A stretch of DNA of 64,000 nt, taken from NCBI RefSeq assembly GCF_003289965.1, contig NZ_QMBQ01000004.1:682001-746000 (forward strand). The letters are read 5' to 3'. Shown here in pieces: positions 25,383-33,603 of this stretch; position 1 is the stretch's first letter; the number at the start of each line of letters is the position of its first letter. Below the pieces are notes generated by a model. That model was given only the letters and a program-made list of their open reading frames with translations, did no database searches and had not been told where the DNA came from. A program made the position numbers and the translations under genes. This DNA is from Mesorhizobium atlanticum (GTDB lineage Bacteria; Pseudomonadota; Alphaproteobacteria; Rhizobiales; Rhizobiaceae).

Positions 25383-26432
25383 TCACGCCATCGCGTGGCG
25401 ATGGTTGGCCGAATAGTGACCGGTCAGATGATGCTCGAGCTGGCGTTCGATGTCGGTGAGCAGGCTGGACGCGCCGAAACGGAACAGCTCCGGTTCGAGC
25501 CAGGGCCGTCCGAGCTCTTCCTTCATCAGCACCAGCCAGTCGAGCGAAACCTTGGCGGTGGAGATGCCGCCGGCCGGCTTGAAGCCAATGAGATAGCCGG
25601 TCTCCTCGAAATAGGCGCGGATGGCGCGCACCATGGCAAGGCCGACGGGCAGCGTGGCGTTGACGCTCTCCTTGCCGGTCGAGGTCTTGATGAAATCCGC
25701 GCCGGCCATCATCGCTACCATGGAAGCCAGCATCACATTGCGCAAAGTGGCGAGGTCGCCGGTGCCGAGAATGACTTTCAGATGCGCCTCGCCGCAGGCG
25801 GCGCGCATAGCGACGATCTCGTTGAACAGCTCGCGCCATTTGGCGCCGTAGACCAGCCCGCGCGGGATGACGACGTCGATCTCGTCGGCGCCGTCCTTCA
25901 CCGAGGCCTCGATCTCCTGCAGGCGGGTCGACAGCGGCGCCAGGCCGTGCGGGAAGGCGGTGGAGACCGCGGCGACATGGATGCCTGTGCCGCGCAATGC
26001 ATCGACCGCGGTGGCGACGAAGGGATGATAGACGCAGACCGCGGCCGGCCGGATGGTTTCACCCGATATGCCGAGGCCCTCGACGATGTCCTTGCGCAGC
26101 GGGTTGATCGCCTTGGCGCAGAGCCGGCGCACGCGCTCGTCGGTGTCGTTGGAGTTGAGGGTGGTGAGGTCCATGCAGGCAATGGCGCGCAACAGCCAGG
26201 CGGCCTGGTTGTCGGCCTTGATCGAGCGCCGCTTGGTCAGGGTCGCCACACGGCGCTCCAGCGCCGAACGGTTGACGCTGCGCACGGATTCCAGAAAGCC
26301 GAGATCGAGCTTCATGCCGGGGTTGCGGGCGATGCCATGTTCAAGCGGCAGCGGCGTGTTGGCGGCGGCGCGCGCCGGCAGCGGCATCACCTTGGACGCT
26401 CCGGTGCCTGCTTCGCGGATCGTGCTGCTCAT
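25383..26432 (-). CDS. deoC: Deoxyribose-phosphate aldolase
   Basis: Splits 2-deoxy-D-ribose 5-phosphate into glyceraldehyde 3-phosphate and acetaldehyde in deoxynucleoside catabolism. At 349 residues it is of the long type with about 80 extra N-terminal residues. Key parts are VCVYHPFV, AFPHGL, the EIDVVIPRG segment (catalytic aspartate), LKVILGTG (Schiff-base region lysine), GADFIKTSTGK (catalytic lysine) and GFKPAGGIST. The ATG at 26432 is chosen; the earlier ATG at 26468 has no ribosome binding site. The neighbouring aldehyde dehydrogenase can remove the acetaldehyde. Confidence 0.94.
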   Translation of the reverse strand: MSSTIREAGTGASKVMPLPARAAANTPLPLEHGIARNPGMKLDLGFLESVRSVNRSALERRVATLTKRRSIKADNQAAWLLRAIACMDLTTLNSNDTDERVRRLCAKAINPLRKDIVEGLGISGETIRPAAVCVYHPFVATAVDALRGTGIHVAAVSTAFPHGLAPLSTRLQEIEASVKDGADEIDVVIPRGLVYGAKWRELFNEIVAMRAACGEAHLKVILGTGDLATLRNVMLASMVAMMAGADFIKTSTGKESVNATLPVGLAMVRAIRAYFEETGYLIGFKPAGGISTAKVSLDWLVLMKEELGRPWLEPELFRFGASSLLTDIERQLEHHLTGHYSANHRHAMA

Positions 26433-26623
26433 CTCCTGCCCTTTCGTTTCAGCGCGGTTGCGCTTCATACCTGCATGCGCGTCGTTGGCCGACAGGCACG
26501 AAGATAGCCCGCGAAGCGATGCTTCACGAGTCTTTCAAAGCGTCATAGCGGAAAAAGGCAGCTCAGGCAGCAGATTTTTGACCGTATGGTCAAAGCACCG
26601 ATGTTCGCGGACTGCGGCGAGCC

Positions 26624-27451
26624 TCAGCCGACGAAAGCGCGCTCGACGACGAAGCTAGCCGGGTGGCTCAAGGAACCCTCCTGGAAGCCGAGGCTTTCGG
26701 CGAGCTCCTTGACGTCCTTCAGCATATGCATCGAGCCGCAGATCATGATGCGGTCGGTCTCGGGATTGAGCTTGTCGATGCCGAGGTCGGAATAGAATTT
26801 TCCGGAGCCAATCAGCGCGGTGATGCGACCCATGCGCGCCGATTCCTCGCGGGTCGTCGAATTGTAGAGCGTGACGCGGCCGGCGGTCAGCTCGCCGATC
26901 AGAGGATCGTTCTCGAGCGCCGCCACCAGTTCCTGGCCGTAGATCAGCTCGGCATTGTCGCGGCAGGTGTGGGTGAGGATGACCTGGTCGAACTTCTCAT
27001 AGGTGTCGGGATCGCGCAGCAGGCTGGCGAAGGGCGCGATGCCGGTGCCGGTCGAGATCATGAACACGCGCTTGGCGGGCGTCAGCGCGTCGAGCACCAG
27101 CGTGCCGGTCGCCTTCTGGCGCATGATGACGGTGTCACCGACCTGGATCTTCTGCAGCTCGGAGGTCAGCGGGCCATCCGGCACCTTGATCGAGAAGAAT
27201 TCGAGCTCATCGTCCCAGGCGGGGCTGGCAACCGAATAGGCGCGGAAGATCGGCTTCTCGGCATTGGGCAGGCCGATCATGACGAATTCGCCGGAGCGGA
27301 AGCGCAGCGACTGCGGGCGGGTGATGCGGAAGGAGAACAGCCGGTCGGTGTAATGCTTCACCGACACCACGGTCTCGGCGTAGACATTGGCCGGGATCGG
27401 GAACTGAAGCGGCCTTGCGCCGGCGGTGTTCAACGCGGATGTCGTGTTCAT
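26624..27451 (-). CDS. fpr: Ferredoxin/flavodoxin--NADP+ reductase
   Basis: A 275-residue FAD enzyme that passes electrons between NADPH and ferredoxin or flavodoxin. It shows the FAD motif FRAYSVASP (R-x-Y-S), the pyrophosphate-binding GTGIAPFASLLRDP, the NADP region THTCRDNAELIYG and a CGSMHMLKD motif. The C-terminus VERAFVG matches bacterial subclass enzymes. The ATG at 27451 is favoured; a longer frame to 27493 has no support. It is divergent from hyuA and shares its 219-base promoter gap, which raises the possibility that it supplies electrons to the reductase at 33603, although fpr is also a general housekeeping and oxidative-stress gene. Confidence 0.93.
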   Translation of the reverse strand: MNTTSALNTAGARPLQFPIPANVYAETVVSVKHYTDRLFSFRITRPQSLRFRSGEFVMIGLPNAEKPIFRAYSVASPAWDDELEFFSIKVPDGPLTSELQKIQVGDTVIMRQKATGTLVLDALTPAKRVFMISTGTGIAPFASLLRDPDTYEKFDQVILTHTCRDNAELIYGQELVAALENDPLIGELTAGRVTLYNSTTREESARMGRITALIGSGKFYSDLGIDKLNPETDRIMICGSMHMLKDVKELAESLGFQEGSLSHPASFVVERAFVG

Positions 27452-27575
27452 CAAACCCAACTTTCCGGCCCAGACAAACGCACTGGGCGCCAAACTTTCT
27501 CCTGCGCGCCGAACGGTCAGGTTCCGACGTGCCCGCTACACATTGCCAAGCGGTAAGCTCTTGTGTCCGAAACTT

Positions 27576-27592
27576 ATTAGTATACAAATGAT
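27576..27592. promoter_or_regulatory. Candidate MarR operator, copy 1 (upstream of hyuA)
   Basis: ATTAGTATACAAATGAT; the first 14 bases are 12/14 self-complementary around GTATAC. A 17-bp site with 15 identical bases lies upstream of the molybdenum hydroxylase operon at 39039-39055. It is 78 bases before the hyuA start and about 125 bases before fpr on the other strand. The MarR protein at 31684 is the natural candidate to bind it. Confidence 0.5.
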
Positions 27593-27670
27593 CTTGAGGT
27601 CAAGATGGCGACGTAAAATGCCTTTCCAAACCAAGGCATATCCGTAGTCCTGCTATTTCGGGTTTCGGCA

Positions 27671-29743
27671 ATGATTGAGAAATTTTCGGCGTCCGCGGGA
27701 AGCGTCGTAGCAGGTATCGACGTCGGCGGGACTTTCACCGACCTGCTGCTGATCGACGGCAAGGCAGGCGGCAAGGTCCATATCGCCAAGACGCCGACCA
27801 CGGTGGAAAACCAGGCGTTCGGCGTGGTCGCCGCGCTTGGCGCGACCGGCTTTCCGATAGACGGCATCGACCTGATCGTGCACGGCACGACGACCACCAC
27901 CAACGCCGTGCTGGAACGCCGGCTGGCACGAACCGGCATGATCACCACGCGCGGCTTTCGCGACGTGATCGAACTCGGCCGCCGCACAAGGCCGCAGGCC
28001 TATGGCATGACGGGCACTTTTGTCCCCGTCATTCCCCGCGACCTCCGGCTCGAAGTGTCGGAACGGGTCGAGGCGTCCGGCGCCGTGCGCATTCCGCTGG
28101 ATGAAGCCGAGATGCGCGATGCCGTGAAGAAGCTGCTCGACGCGGGCTGCGAATCCCTCGTCATCCATTTCCTGCATTCCTACGCCAACCCGTCGCACGA
28201 GCGGCGCGCGGCCGAGATCGCGGCGGAACTTTGGCCCAACGGCCACATCACCACCGGACATGCGCTGCTGTCGGAAGCGCGCGAGTTCGAGCGCGGCGTG
28301 ACCGCGGCGGTCAACGCCTCGGTGCAGCCGATCCTCGAACGCTATGTCGAGCGGTTGCGCAAGGAGCTGGCGTCCAAGGGCTATGCCCGCGACTTCCTGA
28401 TCATGAACGGCAATGGCGGCATGATCTCGGCCCGTTTCGTCACGCTGGAATCGGCAAAGACCGTGATGTCCGGCCCGGCCTCGGGCGTCATCGCCGCCGC
28501 CTATACGGGCAAGCGCGCCGGCTTCGGCAATCTCGTCACCTACGACATGGGCGGCACCTCGACCGACGTGGCGCTGATCCGCAATGCAGAGCCCGCCGTG
28601 TCGAACGAGATCGAGATCGAATATGCTATGCCGATCCATGTGCCGATGGTGGCGGTGCACACCGTGGGGGCCGGCGGCGGCTCGATCGCGCGCGTCGATG
28701 CGGCCGGGCTGATCCAGATCGGCCCGGAAAGCGCCGGCGCCAATCCAGGCCCGATCTGCTACGGGCGCGGCGGTGCGGAACCGACCATCACCGACGCCAA
28801 TCTGGTGCTCGGCCGCCTGGCGCCGAAGAAGTTATTGGCGGTCGACAATCCGGTCACCGTCGAGCGCGTGACCGGCATTTTCGAGGAGAAGATCGGCAAG
28901 CGCACCGGCCTTTCCGGCGTCGAGGCCGCGGGCGCCGTGCTCAGGCTCGGCAACATGAAGATGGCGGGCGCGATCCGCATGGTCTCGGTGTCGCGCGGCC
29001 ATGACCCGCGCGATTTCGCGCTGTTCGCCTTTGGCGGCGCCGGCCCACTGCATGCGACGGCGCTTGCCCGCGAGCTCGGCCTGCCCCGCGTGCTGGTGCC
29101 GGCGCGCCCCGGCATCACCAATGCGCTCGGCTGCGTCGTCGCCGATCTGCGGCATGACTTCGTCAACACGATCAACCAGCCTGTGAGGCTGCTCGATGAA
29201 GCTTCGCTTCACGAGTTATTGGAACGGCACCGTAGCGAAGGCGAGGCGCTGATCGCCAAGGAAGCGGTGAAGCCGGACGCGATCCGCGTCACGCATTCCG
29301 CAGACATGCAGTTCGTTGGCCAGACACACATCATCAACGTGCCGCTGCCGTCATCCTCGGTTTCACGAGAAACGCTGCAGCAATTGTTCGAGAAAGCCTA
29401 TTTCGCCCGCTTCAAGGTCGAGCTGCCGGAAATCCGCGCCAACCTGGTCAACCTCAACACCTCGGTCACCGGCGTACGGCCGCAGATCGACCTGTCGCGA
29501 CTGATCGACCCTGCGGGCCGCGCGGCGACGCTCGACGAGGCGCGGCGCGAGATCCGGCCGGTCTGGTATCACGGCGCCTGGCACGACACGCCGGTCTATG
29601 CCCGCGAAAAGCTGCCGCTCGATGCCGTGATCGAAGGGCCGGCGATCCTGGAACAAATGGACGCCACCACCGTGCTCGAACCCGGCGACCGGGCGCGCTC
29701 GGACGCGGACGGCAACATCATCATCGACATCGGCGAGGCTTGA
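27671..29743 (+). CDS. hyuA: Hydantoinase/oxoprolinase subunit A (ATP-dependent lactam or imide hydrolase)
   Basis: A 690-residue member of the HyuA/5-oxoprolinase alpha family, which uses ATP to open cyclic amides. The ASKHA-type ATP site is seen as GIDVGGTFTDLLLID (residues about 15-29) and YDMGGTSTDVALI (about 292-304), with HGTTTTTNAVLERR and FGGAGPLHATALA. Length and motif order fit N-methylhydantoinase A. It is followed by hyuB after one base. In the context of the hydroxylase and reductase genes at 33603-38937, hydrolysis of a partly reduced pyridone lactam is a testable role; a true hydantoin or 5-oxoproline substrate is the alternative. Confidence 0.92.
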   Translation: MIEKFSASAGSVVAGIDVGGTFTDLLLIDGKAGGKVHIAKTPTTVENQAFGVVAALGATGFPIDGIDLIVHGTTTTTNAVLERRLARTGMITTRGFRDVIELGRRTRPQAYGMTGTFVPVIPRDLRLEVSERVEASGAVRIPLDEAEMRDAVKKLLDAGCESLVIHFLHSYANPSHERRAAEIAAELWPNGHITTGHALLSEAREFERGVTAAVNASVQPILERYVERLRKELASKGYARDFLIMNGNGGMISARFVTLESAKTVMSGPASGVIAAAYTGKRAGFGNLVTYDMGGTSTDVALIRNAEPAVSNEIEIEYAMPIHVPMVAVHTVGAGGGSIARVDAAGLIQIGPESAGANPGPICYGRGGAEPTITDANLVLGRLAPKKLLAVDNPVTVERVTGIFEEKIGKRTGLSGVEAAGAVLRLGNMKMAGAIRMVSVSRGHDPRDFALFAFGGAGPLHATALARELGLPRVLVPARPGITNALGCVVADLRHDFVNTINQPVRLLDEASLHELLERHRSEGEALIAKEAVKPDAIRVTHSADMQFVGQTHIINVPLPSSSVSRETLQQLFEKAYFARFKVELPEIRANLVNLNTSVTGVRPQIDLSRLIDPAGRAATLDEARREIRPVWYHGAWHDTPVYAREKLPLDAVIEGPAILEQMDATTVLEPGDRARSDADGNIIIDIGEA

Positions 29744-29744
29744 A

Positions 29745-31433
29745 ATGGCGAAGCTCGACACGATCACGCTTTCGGTGCTGCAGGCGGCCTTGCAGCAGGT
29801 CTGCGACGAGATGGACCTGACTTTCTCGCGAGCGGCCTTCTCGCCGGTCATTGCGGAAGCCAATGACCGCTCGGACGGCATCTATTCGGCCGTCGACGGC
29901 TCGCTGATCGCGCAAGGCAGCCAGGGCCTGCCGGTCTTCGTCGGCGTCATGCAATACTCGACGAAGACGGTGATCGAGATGATCGCCGACGGTCGTTGCC
30001 TGGCGCCGGAACCGGGCGACATCTACATCGTCAACGATCCCTATCTCGGCGGCACGCATCTGATGGATGTGCGCTTCGTCATGCCGGTCTATCGCGGCGG
30101 CAAGATCTTTTGCTGGCTGTCCAACACCGGGCACTGGCCGGATATCGGCGGCTCGGTGCCGGGCGGTTTTTCCGCCTCGGCCACCGCCGTCGAGCAGGAG
30201 GGCCTGCGGCTGCCGCCGGTGAAACTGTTCAAGAAGGGCGTGCTCGATCCCGAGATCTACGCCATCATCTGCTCGAACATCCGGGTCGCCGACCAGCGCA
30301 TCGGCGATATCCGCGCGCAGGCCGCCGCATTGCTGATCGGCCAGGACAGGCTCAATGAAATCCTCGATCGTTACGGCGACGAAACCGTCGTGGAAGCGAT
30401 CGCCGAACTGCGTCGCCGCGCCGCCGAGCAGATGCGTGCGTCGATCGCCGTCATACCGGACGGCGTCTACCGCTCGCAGGCCTTCGTCGATTCCGACGGC
30501 GTGGTGAACGAGCCGCTCACCATCAATCTCGCCGTCGAGAAAAAGGGCGACACGCTGACCTTCGACTTTGCCGGCTCGTCAAAACCCTGCGCCGGGCCGA
30601 TGAACAGCGTGCTGGCGACGACCTTGTCGTCCGTCTACCTCGCCATGCGCCACATCTTTCCGGAAGTGCCGATCAGCGCCGGCGCATTCGAGCCGCTCAA
30701 CGTCAAGCGGCCGGAGGGCACGTTCCTCGACGCCAAATACCCGCGCCCGGTCTCTGGCTGCGCTGCCGAAGTATCGCAGCGCATCGCGGAAGCCGTGTTC
30801 GCCGCGATGGTGCAGGCATTGCCTGAGAAGGTGACGGCGGCGCCCGCCGGCTCCAGCGGCAATTTCGCGCTCGGCGGCAACGACCCGGCGCGCGGCCGCG
30901 ACTATGTCATGTACCAGATCTCCGGCGGCGGCTATGGCGGCAATGCCGGCCATGACGGCTTGAGCAATGGCTGCTCGACCATCGGCATCTCGAAATCGCC
31001 GCCGGTCGAGATCATGGAGCAGGCTTTTCCGGTGCTCTACCGGCACTACGCGCTGCGCGAAGGGTCCGGCGGCGCAGGCAAGCACCGGGGCGGCTTCGGG
31101 CTTGCCTATGAGGTCGAGATCCTGCGCGGCGAGGCGCGCGCGTCCTTCGTCATGGATCACGGCCGCTTCGGCCCGCAAGGCGCGCTCGGCGGCAAGGACG
31201 GCGCGCCAAACAGCGTGACCGTGTTCCGGGGCGGCGAGGCGCATGTGCCGCCGCATCTTTCCAAGGAGCAGGACATCGCGCTCAAGGCCGGCGACCGCGT
31301 GCGCGTCGGCACGCCGGGCGGCGGGGGCTATGGCGATCCCAGCCAGCGCGATCCGAAGCAGGTCGCCGAGGATGTCCGGCTGGGGTACTATACGGCAGAG
31401 CAGGCCAGGGGGATGTTTGGGGTGGACTTGTAG
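29745..31433 (+). CDS. hyuB: Hydantoinase/oxoprolinase subunit B
   Basis: A 562-residue protein of the HyuB/5-oxoprolinase beta family, partner of subunit A. Typical segments are FSPVIAEANDRSDGIYS, GDIYIVNDPYLGGTHLMD, PVYRGGKIFCW, SNTGHWPDIGG, GGYGGNAGHDG and the C-terminal GTPGGGGYGDP. The start is 1 base after the hyuA stop, so the two are co-translated as a complex. The C-terminus is complete. No third gene follows in this direction. Confidence 0.92.
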   Translation: MAKLDTITLSVLQAALQQVCDEMDLTFSRAAFSPVIAEANDRSDGIYSAVDGSLIAQGSQGLPVFVGVMQYSTKTVIEMIADGRCLAPEPGDIYIVNDPYLGGTHLMDVRFVMPVYRGGKIFCWLSNTGHWPDIGGSVPGGFSASATAVEQEGLRLPPVKLFKKGVLDPEIYAIICSNIRVADQRIGDIRAQAAALLIGQDRLNEILDRYGDETVVEAIAELRRRAAEQMRASIAVIPDGVYRSQAFVDSDGVVNEPLTINLAVEKKGDTLTFDFAGSSKPCAGPMNSVLATTLSSVYLAMRHIFPEVPISAGAFEPLNVKRPEGTFLDAKYPRPVSGCAAEVSQRIAEAVFAAMVQALPEKVTAAPAGSSGNFALGGNDPARGRDYVMYQISGGGYGGNAGHDGLSNGCSTIGISKSPPVEIMEQAFPVLYRHYALREGSGGAGKHRGGFGLAYEVEILRGEARASFVMDHGRFGPQGALGGKDGAPNSVTVFRGGEAHVPPHLSKEQDIALKAGDRVRVGTPGGGGYGDPSQRDPKQVAEDVRLGYYTAEQARGMFGVDL

Positions 31434-31480
31434 CTGATCGACGTGGCGGATAGGCCAAACGCCTAGGTCGAGTTCCCGCC

Positions 31481-31638
31481 AACCCCCCTCTGCCCTGCCG
31501 GGCATCTCCCCCGCAAGGGGGGAGATTGGCAGCTTCCGCCTTGGCGCTCTTTCTTCAACGCCGGAGATTGGCGAAGGCCGGGGTGACATCTAATCTCCCC
31601 CTAGCGGGGGAGATGGCCGGTAGGCCAGAGGGGGGTGC
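31481..31638. repeat. Inverted repeat between convergent hyuB and marR
   Basis: ACCCCCCTCTGCCCTGCCGG followed by a TCTCCCCCGCAAGGGGGGAGA hairpin on the left is mirrored by a TCTCCCCCTAGCGGGGGAGA hairpin and GGCCAGAGGGGGGT on the right. The same family lies at 48131-48300. It fills most of the 250-base gap. Confidence 0.85.
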
Positions 31639-31683
31639 TGTCTCTCCAGCGTCTAAGGATGTCCACCCTATCGAAAGCACCTT

Positions 31684-32145
31684 CTACGCCAGCTTCGCCA
31701 GCAGCCGCAGGAATGTCGCGGCCTCCTTGGCGGTGAGCGGCGCCAACGTCTCGTCGGTGATGGCCCGCGCAAGCGGGATCAGGCGCTCGATCGCCTCGCG
31801 GCCTGCCGGCGTCAGATTGACCAGCAGACGCCTTTTGTCGACCTCGTGCTTGGATACCTCGACAAGGCCGCGCGCCTTCAGCCGGTCGATGACGCCCTTC
31901 ACGGTGGCGGCGTCCATGGCGATCAGTGTTCCCAACTGGTTCTGGGAGGTCTCGCCGATATCGTAGAGCTTGGCCAAGGCGGCGAATTGCGGCGGCGTCA
32001 GGTCGGCGATATGCGAGGCGAAGATCGAGACATGGCGCTGATGCGCCTTGCGCAGGATGAAGCCGACCTGGTCCTGCAGGTGGTAGCTGTTTTCGTCCGG
32101 CTCTTCGGCCTCGACCAGCCGCAGCAGATTGTCCTCGCCGCTCAT
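31684..32145 (-). CDS. MarR-family transcriptional regulator
   Basis: A 153-residue winged-helix regulator. The DNA-binding part spans about residues 50-110: LTPPQFAALAKLYD, SQNQLGTLIAMDAATVKGVIDRLKARGLVE (recognition helix) and DKRRLLVNLTPAGRE (wing). The start at 32145 is the M-S-G-E start whose ATG overlaps the DUF1185 stop (ATGA, 32142-32145); the open frame upstream is a shadow of that gene. It is the last of six overlapping genes, so it is co-expressed with the hydroxylase and reductase and is the likely sensor of their substrate. Probable targets are the sites at 27576 and 39039. Confidence 0.92.
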   Translation of the reverse strand: MSGEDNLLRLVEAEEPDENSYHLQDQVGFILRKAHQRHVSIFASHIADLTPPQFAALAKLYDIGETSQNQLGTLIAMDAATVKGVIDRLKARGLVEVSKHEVDKRRLLVNLTPAGREAIERLIPLARAITDETLAPLTAKEAATFLRLLAKLA

Positions 32146-32726
32146 CTGAGGCCGTCCCATGCCTTGATATCCTCGGCCGCCAGGCCGCCCATGCGGTTGT
32201 GGACGCGCGGGCCGCAGGTCATGGCAAGGCAGAACAGGATTTCGTCGGGACGCGGGCCGTCGCTGATGCCGACCTCCATGGCGTCGAAATGGCTGCGCAC
32301 ATAGGCGGCGTTGATGTGGCCGAGCGGCACGTCGAGCTTCGAGCCGAAAGCGCCGACCTTCTTGGCCGACGGCACGATCGCCTTGGCGTCGCCGAGGCGC
32401 TCGCGCATGGCATAGCCGCCCGGCACATGCCAAAGCGCGCCGTGCTCCAGCTCGCCGGCGGAGCCGACGATGGCGCCCTTGCCGTAGCCGTCGATCTTCT
32501 TCACGTCGCCGCCGAGCGCCGCGACAAGCCTGTCGGAAAGCAGAAGCCCAAGCGGCTTCAAATCTTCCATCGCGCCCTGCAAATCTTCGACATAGCGGCC
32601 GGCAAACGGGTTCTTGACCACGGCGAGCGCGGCGGCGCGCAGGCGCGGCTCTTTCGCCACGGGCCCGCCGTCATGGAAAATCTCTTCGGTCAGGACCGCG
32701 ACCTTGCGGATCGGAAAGTCAGGCAT
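32142..32726 (-). CDS. DUF1185 family protein (annotated as 'amino acid synthesis' family)
   Basis: A 194-residue protein. It begins PDFPIRKVAVLTEEIFHDGG and contains KNPFAGRYVEDL, YGKGAIVGSAGELEHG and CGPRVHNRMGG, which I recognise as the DUF1185/PF06684 family. From memory, its structures have a chorismate-mutase-like fold and no proven reaction. Its ATG overlaps the UPF0280 stop by 8 bases (ATGCCTGA, 32719-32726). Position between a reductase module and the regulator suggests a catabolic step or accessory role for a ring compound (inference). Confidence 0.85.
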   Translation of the reverse strand: MPDFPIRKVAVLTEEIFHDGGPVAKEPRLRAAALAVVKNPFAGRYVEDLQGAMEDLKPLGLLLSDRLVAALGGDVKKIDGYGKGAIVGSAGELEHGALWHVPGGYAMRERLGDAKAIVPSAKKVGAFGSKLDVPLGHINAAYVRSHFDAMEVGISDGPRPDEILFCLAMTCGPRVHNRMGGLAAEDIKAWDGLR

Positions 32727-33603
32727 GGGCAGTTTCCTTCGCTTGATGCTTGTTGGGCGCGGCGAGCGCCACGGAACCACTGACGCGGGCTTCGCCCGCC
32801 AGAAACAGCGCCGAAGCGGCAATCAGGCCGCGCCGGCGAAAATCTTCGGCGACGGCGAGGCCCTTGTCCAGCGCCCGGGCAACTTCGCCCGGCGAAAGCG
32901 CGCCGACGCTCTGCGTCACCAGTTGCTCTCCGAGATCGCTGTCGGGCGCCAGGTCGCGCGCCGGAACGCGCGCGATGGCAGGGTGACCGGGCAGGTCGAC
33001 CGCGTTGGCAATCAGCGTTGCCGCCGCATCGGCCTCGGCGCCGGTCGGCGCGAGAACGGTGACGGCATCGGCGATGCCGAAGGAAAACGACCGGCCGCGC
33101 CAGCCGCTGGTGGCAACACCGCGCACGCCATCCTCGGCGCGGATGCCGACGCGATCGGCCATGCCATTGCCGGTACCGGCAATCGCCACCGTCATCGACT
33201 GGTCCCTGCCGAGATAGAGGGCGCAATCGCCGCCATTGTTGACGTAAGCACGGTCGAGCCTGCGGTCGGAGAGCATCGCGGCAAGAATTTCGTCGGCTAC
33301 CGAACCGGCAACCGCCGCCATCGGCGTGATGAAGCATTCCGCCAGCGGCATGACGGCCGCCTCCATGCGGCGCGCCGTCGGGCCGGCGAAATCGCGCGGC
33401 GCCAGGAAGAAGGCGGGCAGGCGCAACTCGGGAAGCTCCTCGACCAGCTCGATCAGGATCGTCTGGAAGCGCGCGACAGCCTGCTCGTAGGCGGCGCGAC
33501 GTTCGTCGTCAGAGCCAAAGGCTTCGACGATGAGGTCGATCGGCCCATGGTTGAGATGGAGCCGCCGGCCATCGGCCAGCCAATGCGCCTGCGGGCCGTT
33601 CAT
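32719..33603 (-). CDS. UPF0280 family protein (ApbE superfamily)
   Basis: A 294-residue protein recognisable by HWLADGRRLHLNHGPIDLI, ECFITPMAAVAGSVADEIL, AYVNNGGDCALYL and GVATSGWRGRSFSFGIADAVTVLA. UPF0280 is distantly related to ApbE, the flavin transferase that attaches FMN to proteins. The ATG at 33603 overlaps the stop of the reductase gene by one base (TGATG). The pairing with an iron-sulfur flavoprotein-like reductase makes a cofactor-attachment or maturation role possible; this is inference, and an independent catalytic step is equally open. Confidence 0.85.
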   Translation of the reverse strand: MNGPQAHWLADGRRLHLNHGPIDLIVEAFGSDDERRAAYEQAVARFQTILIELVEELPELRLPAFFLAPRDFAGPTARRMEAAVMPLAECFITPMAAVAGSVADEILAAMLSDRRLDRAYVNNGGDCALYLGRDQSMTVAIAGTGNGMADRVGIRAEDGVRGVATSGWRGRSFSFGIADAVTVLAPTGAEADAAATLIANAVDLPGHPAIARVPARDLAPDSDLGEQLVTQSVGALSPGEVARALDKGLAVAEDFRRRGLIAASALFLAGEARVSGSVALAAPNKHQAKETAHA

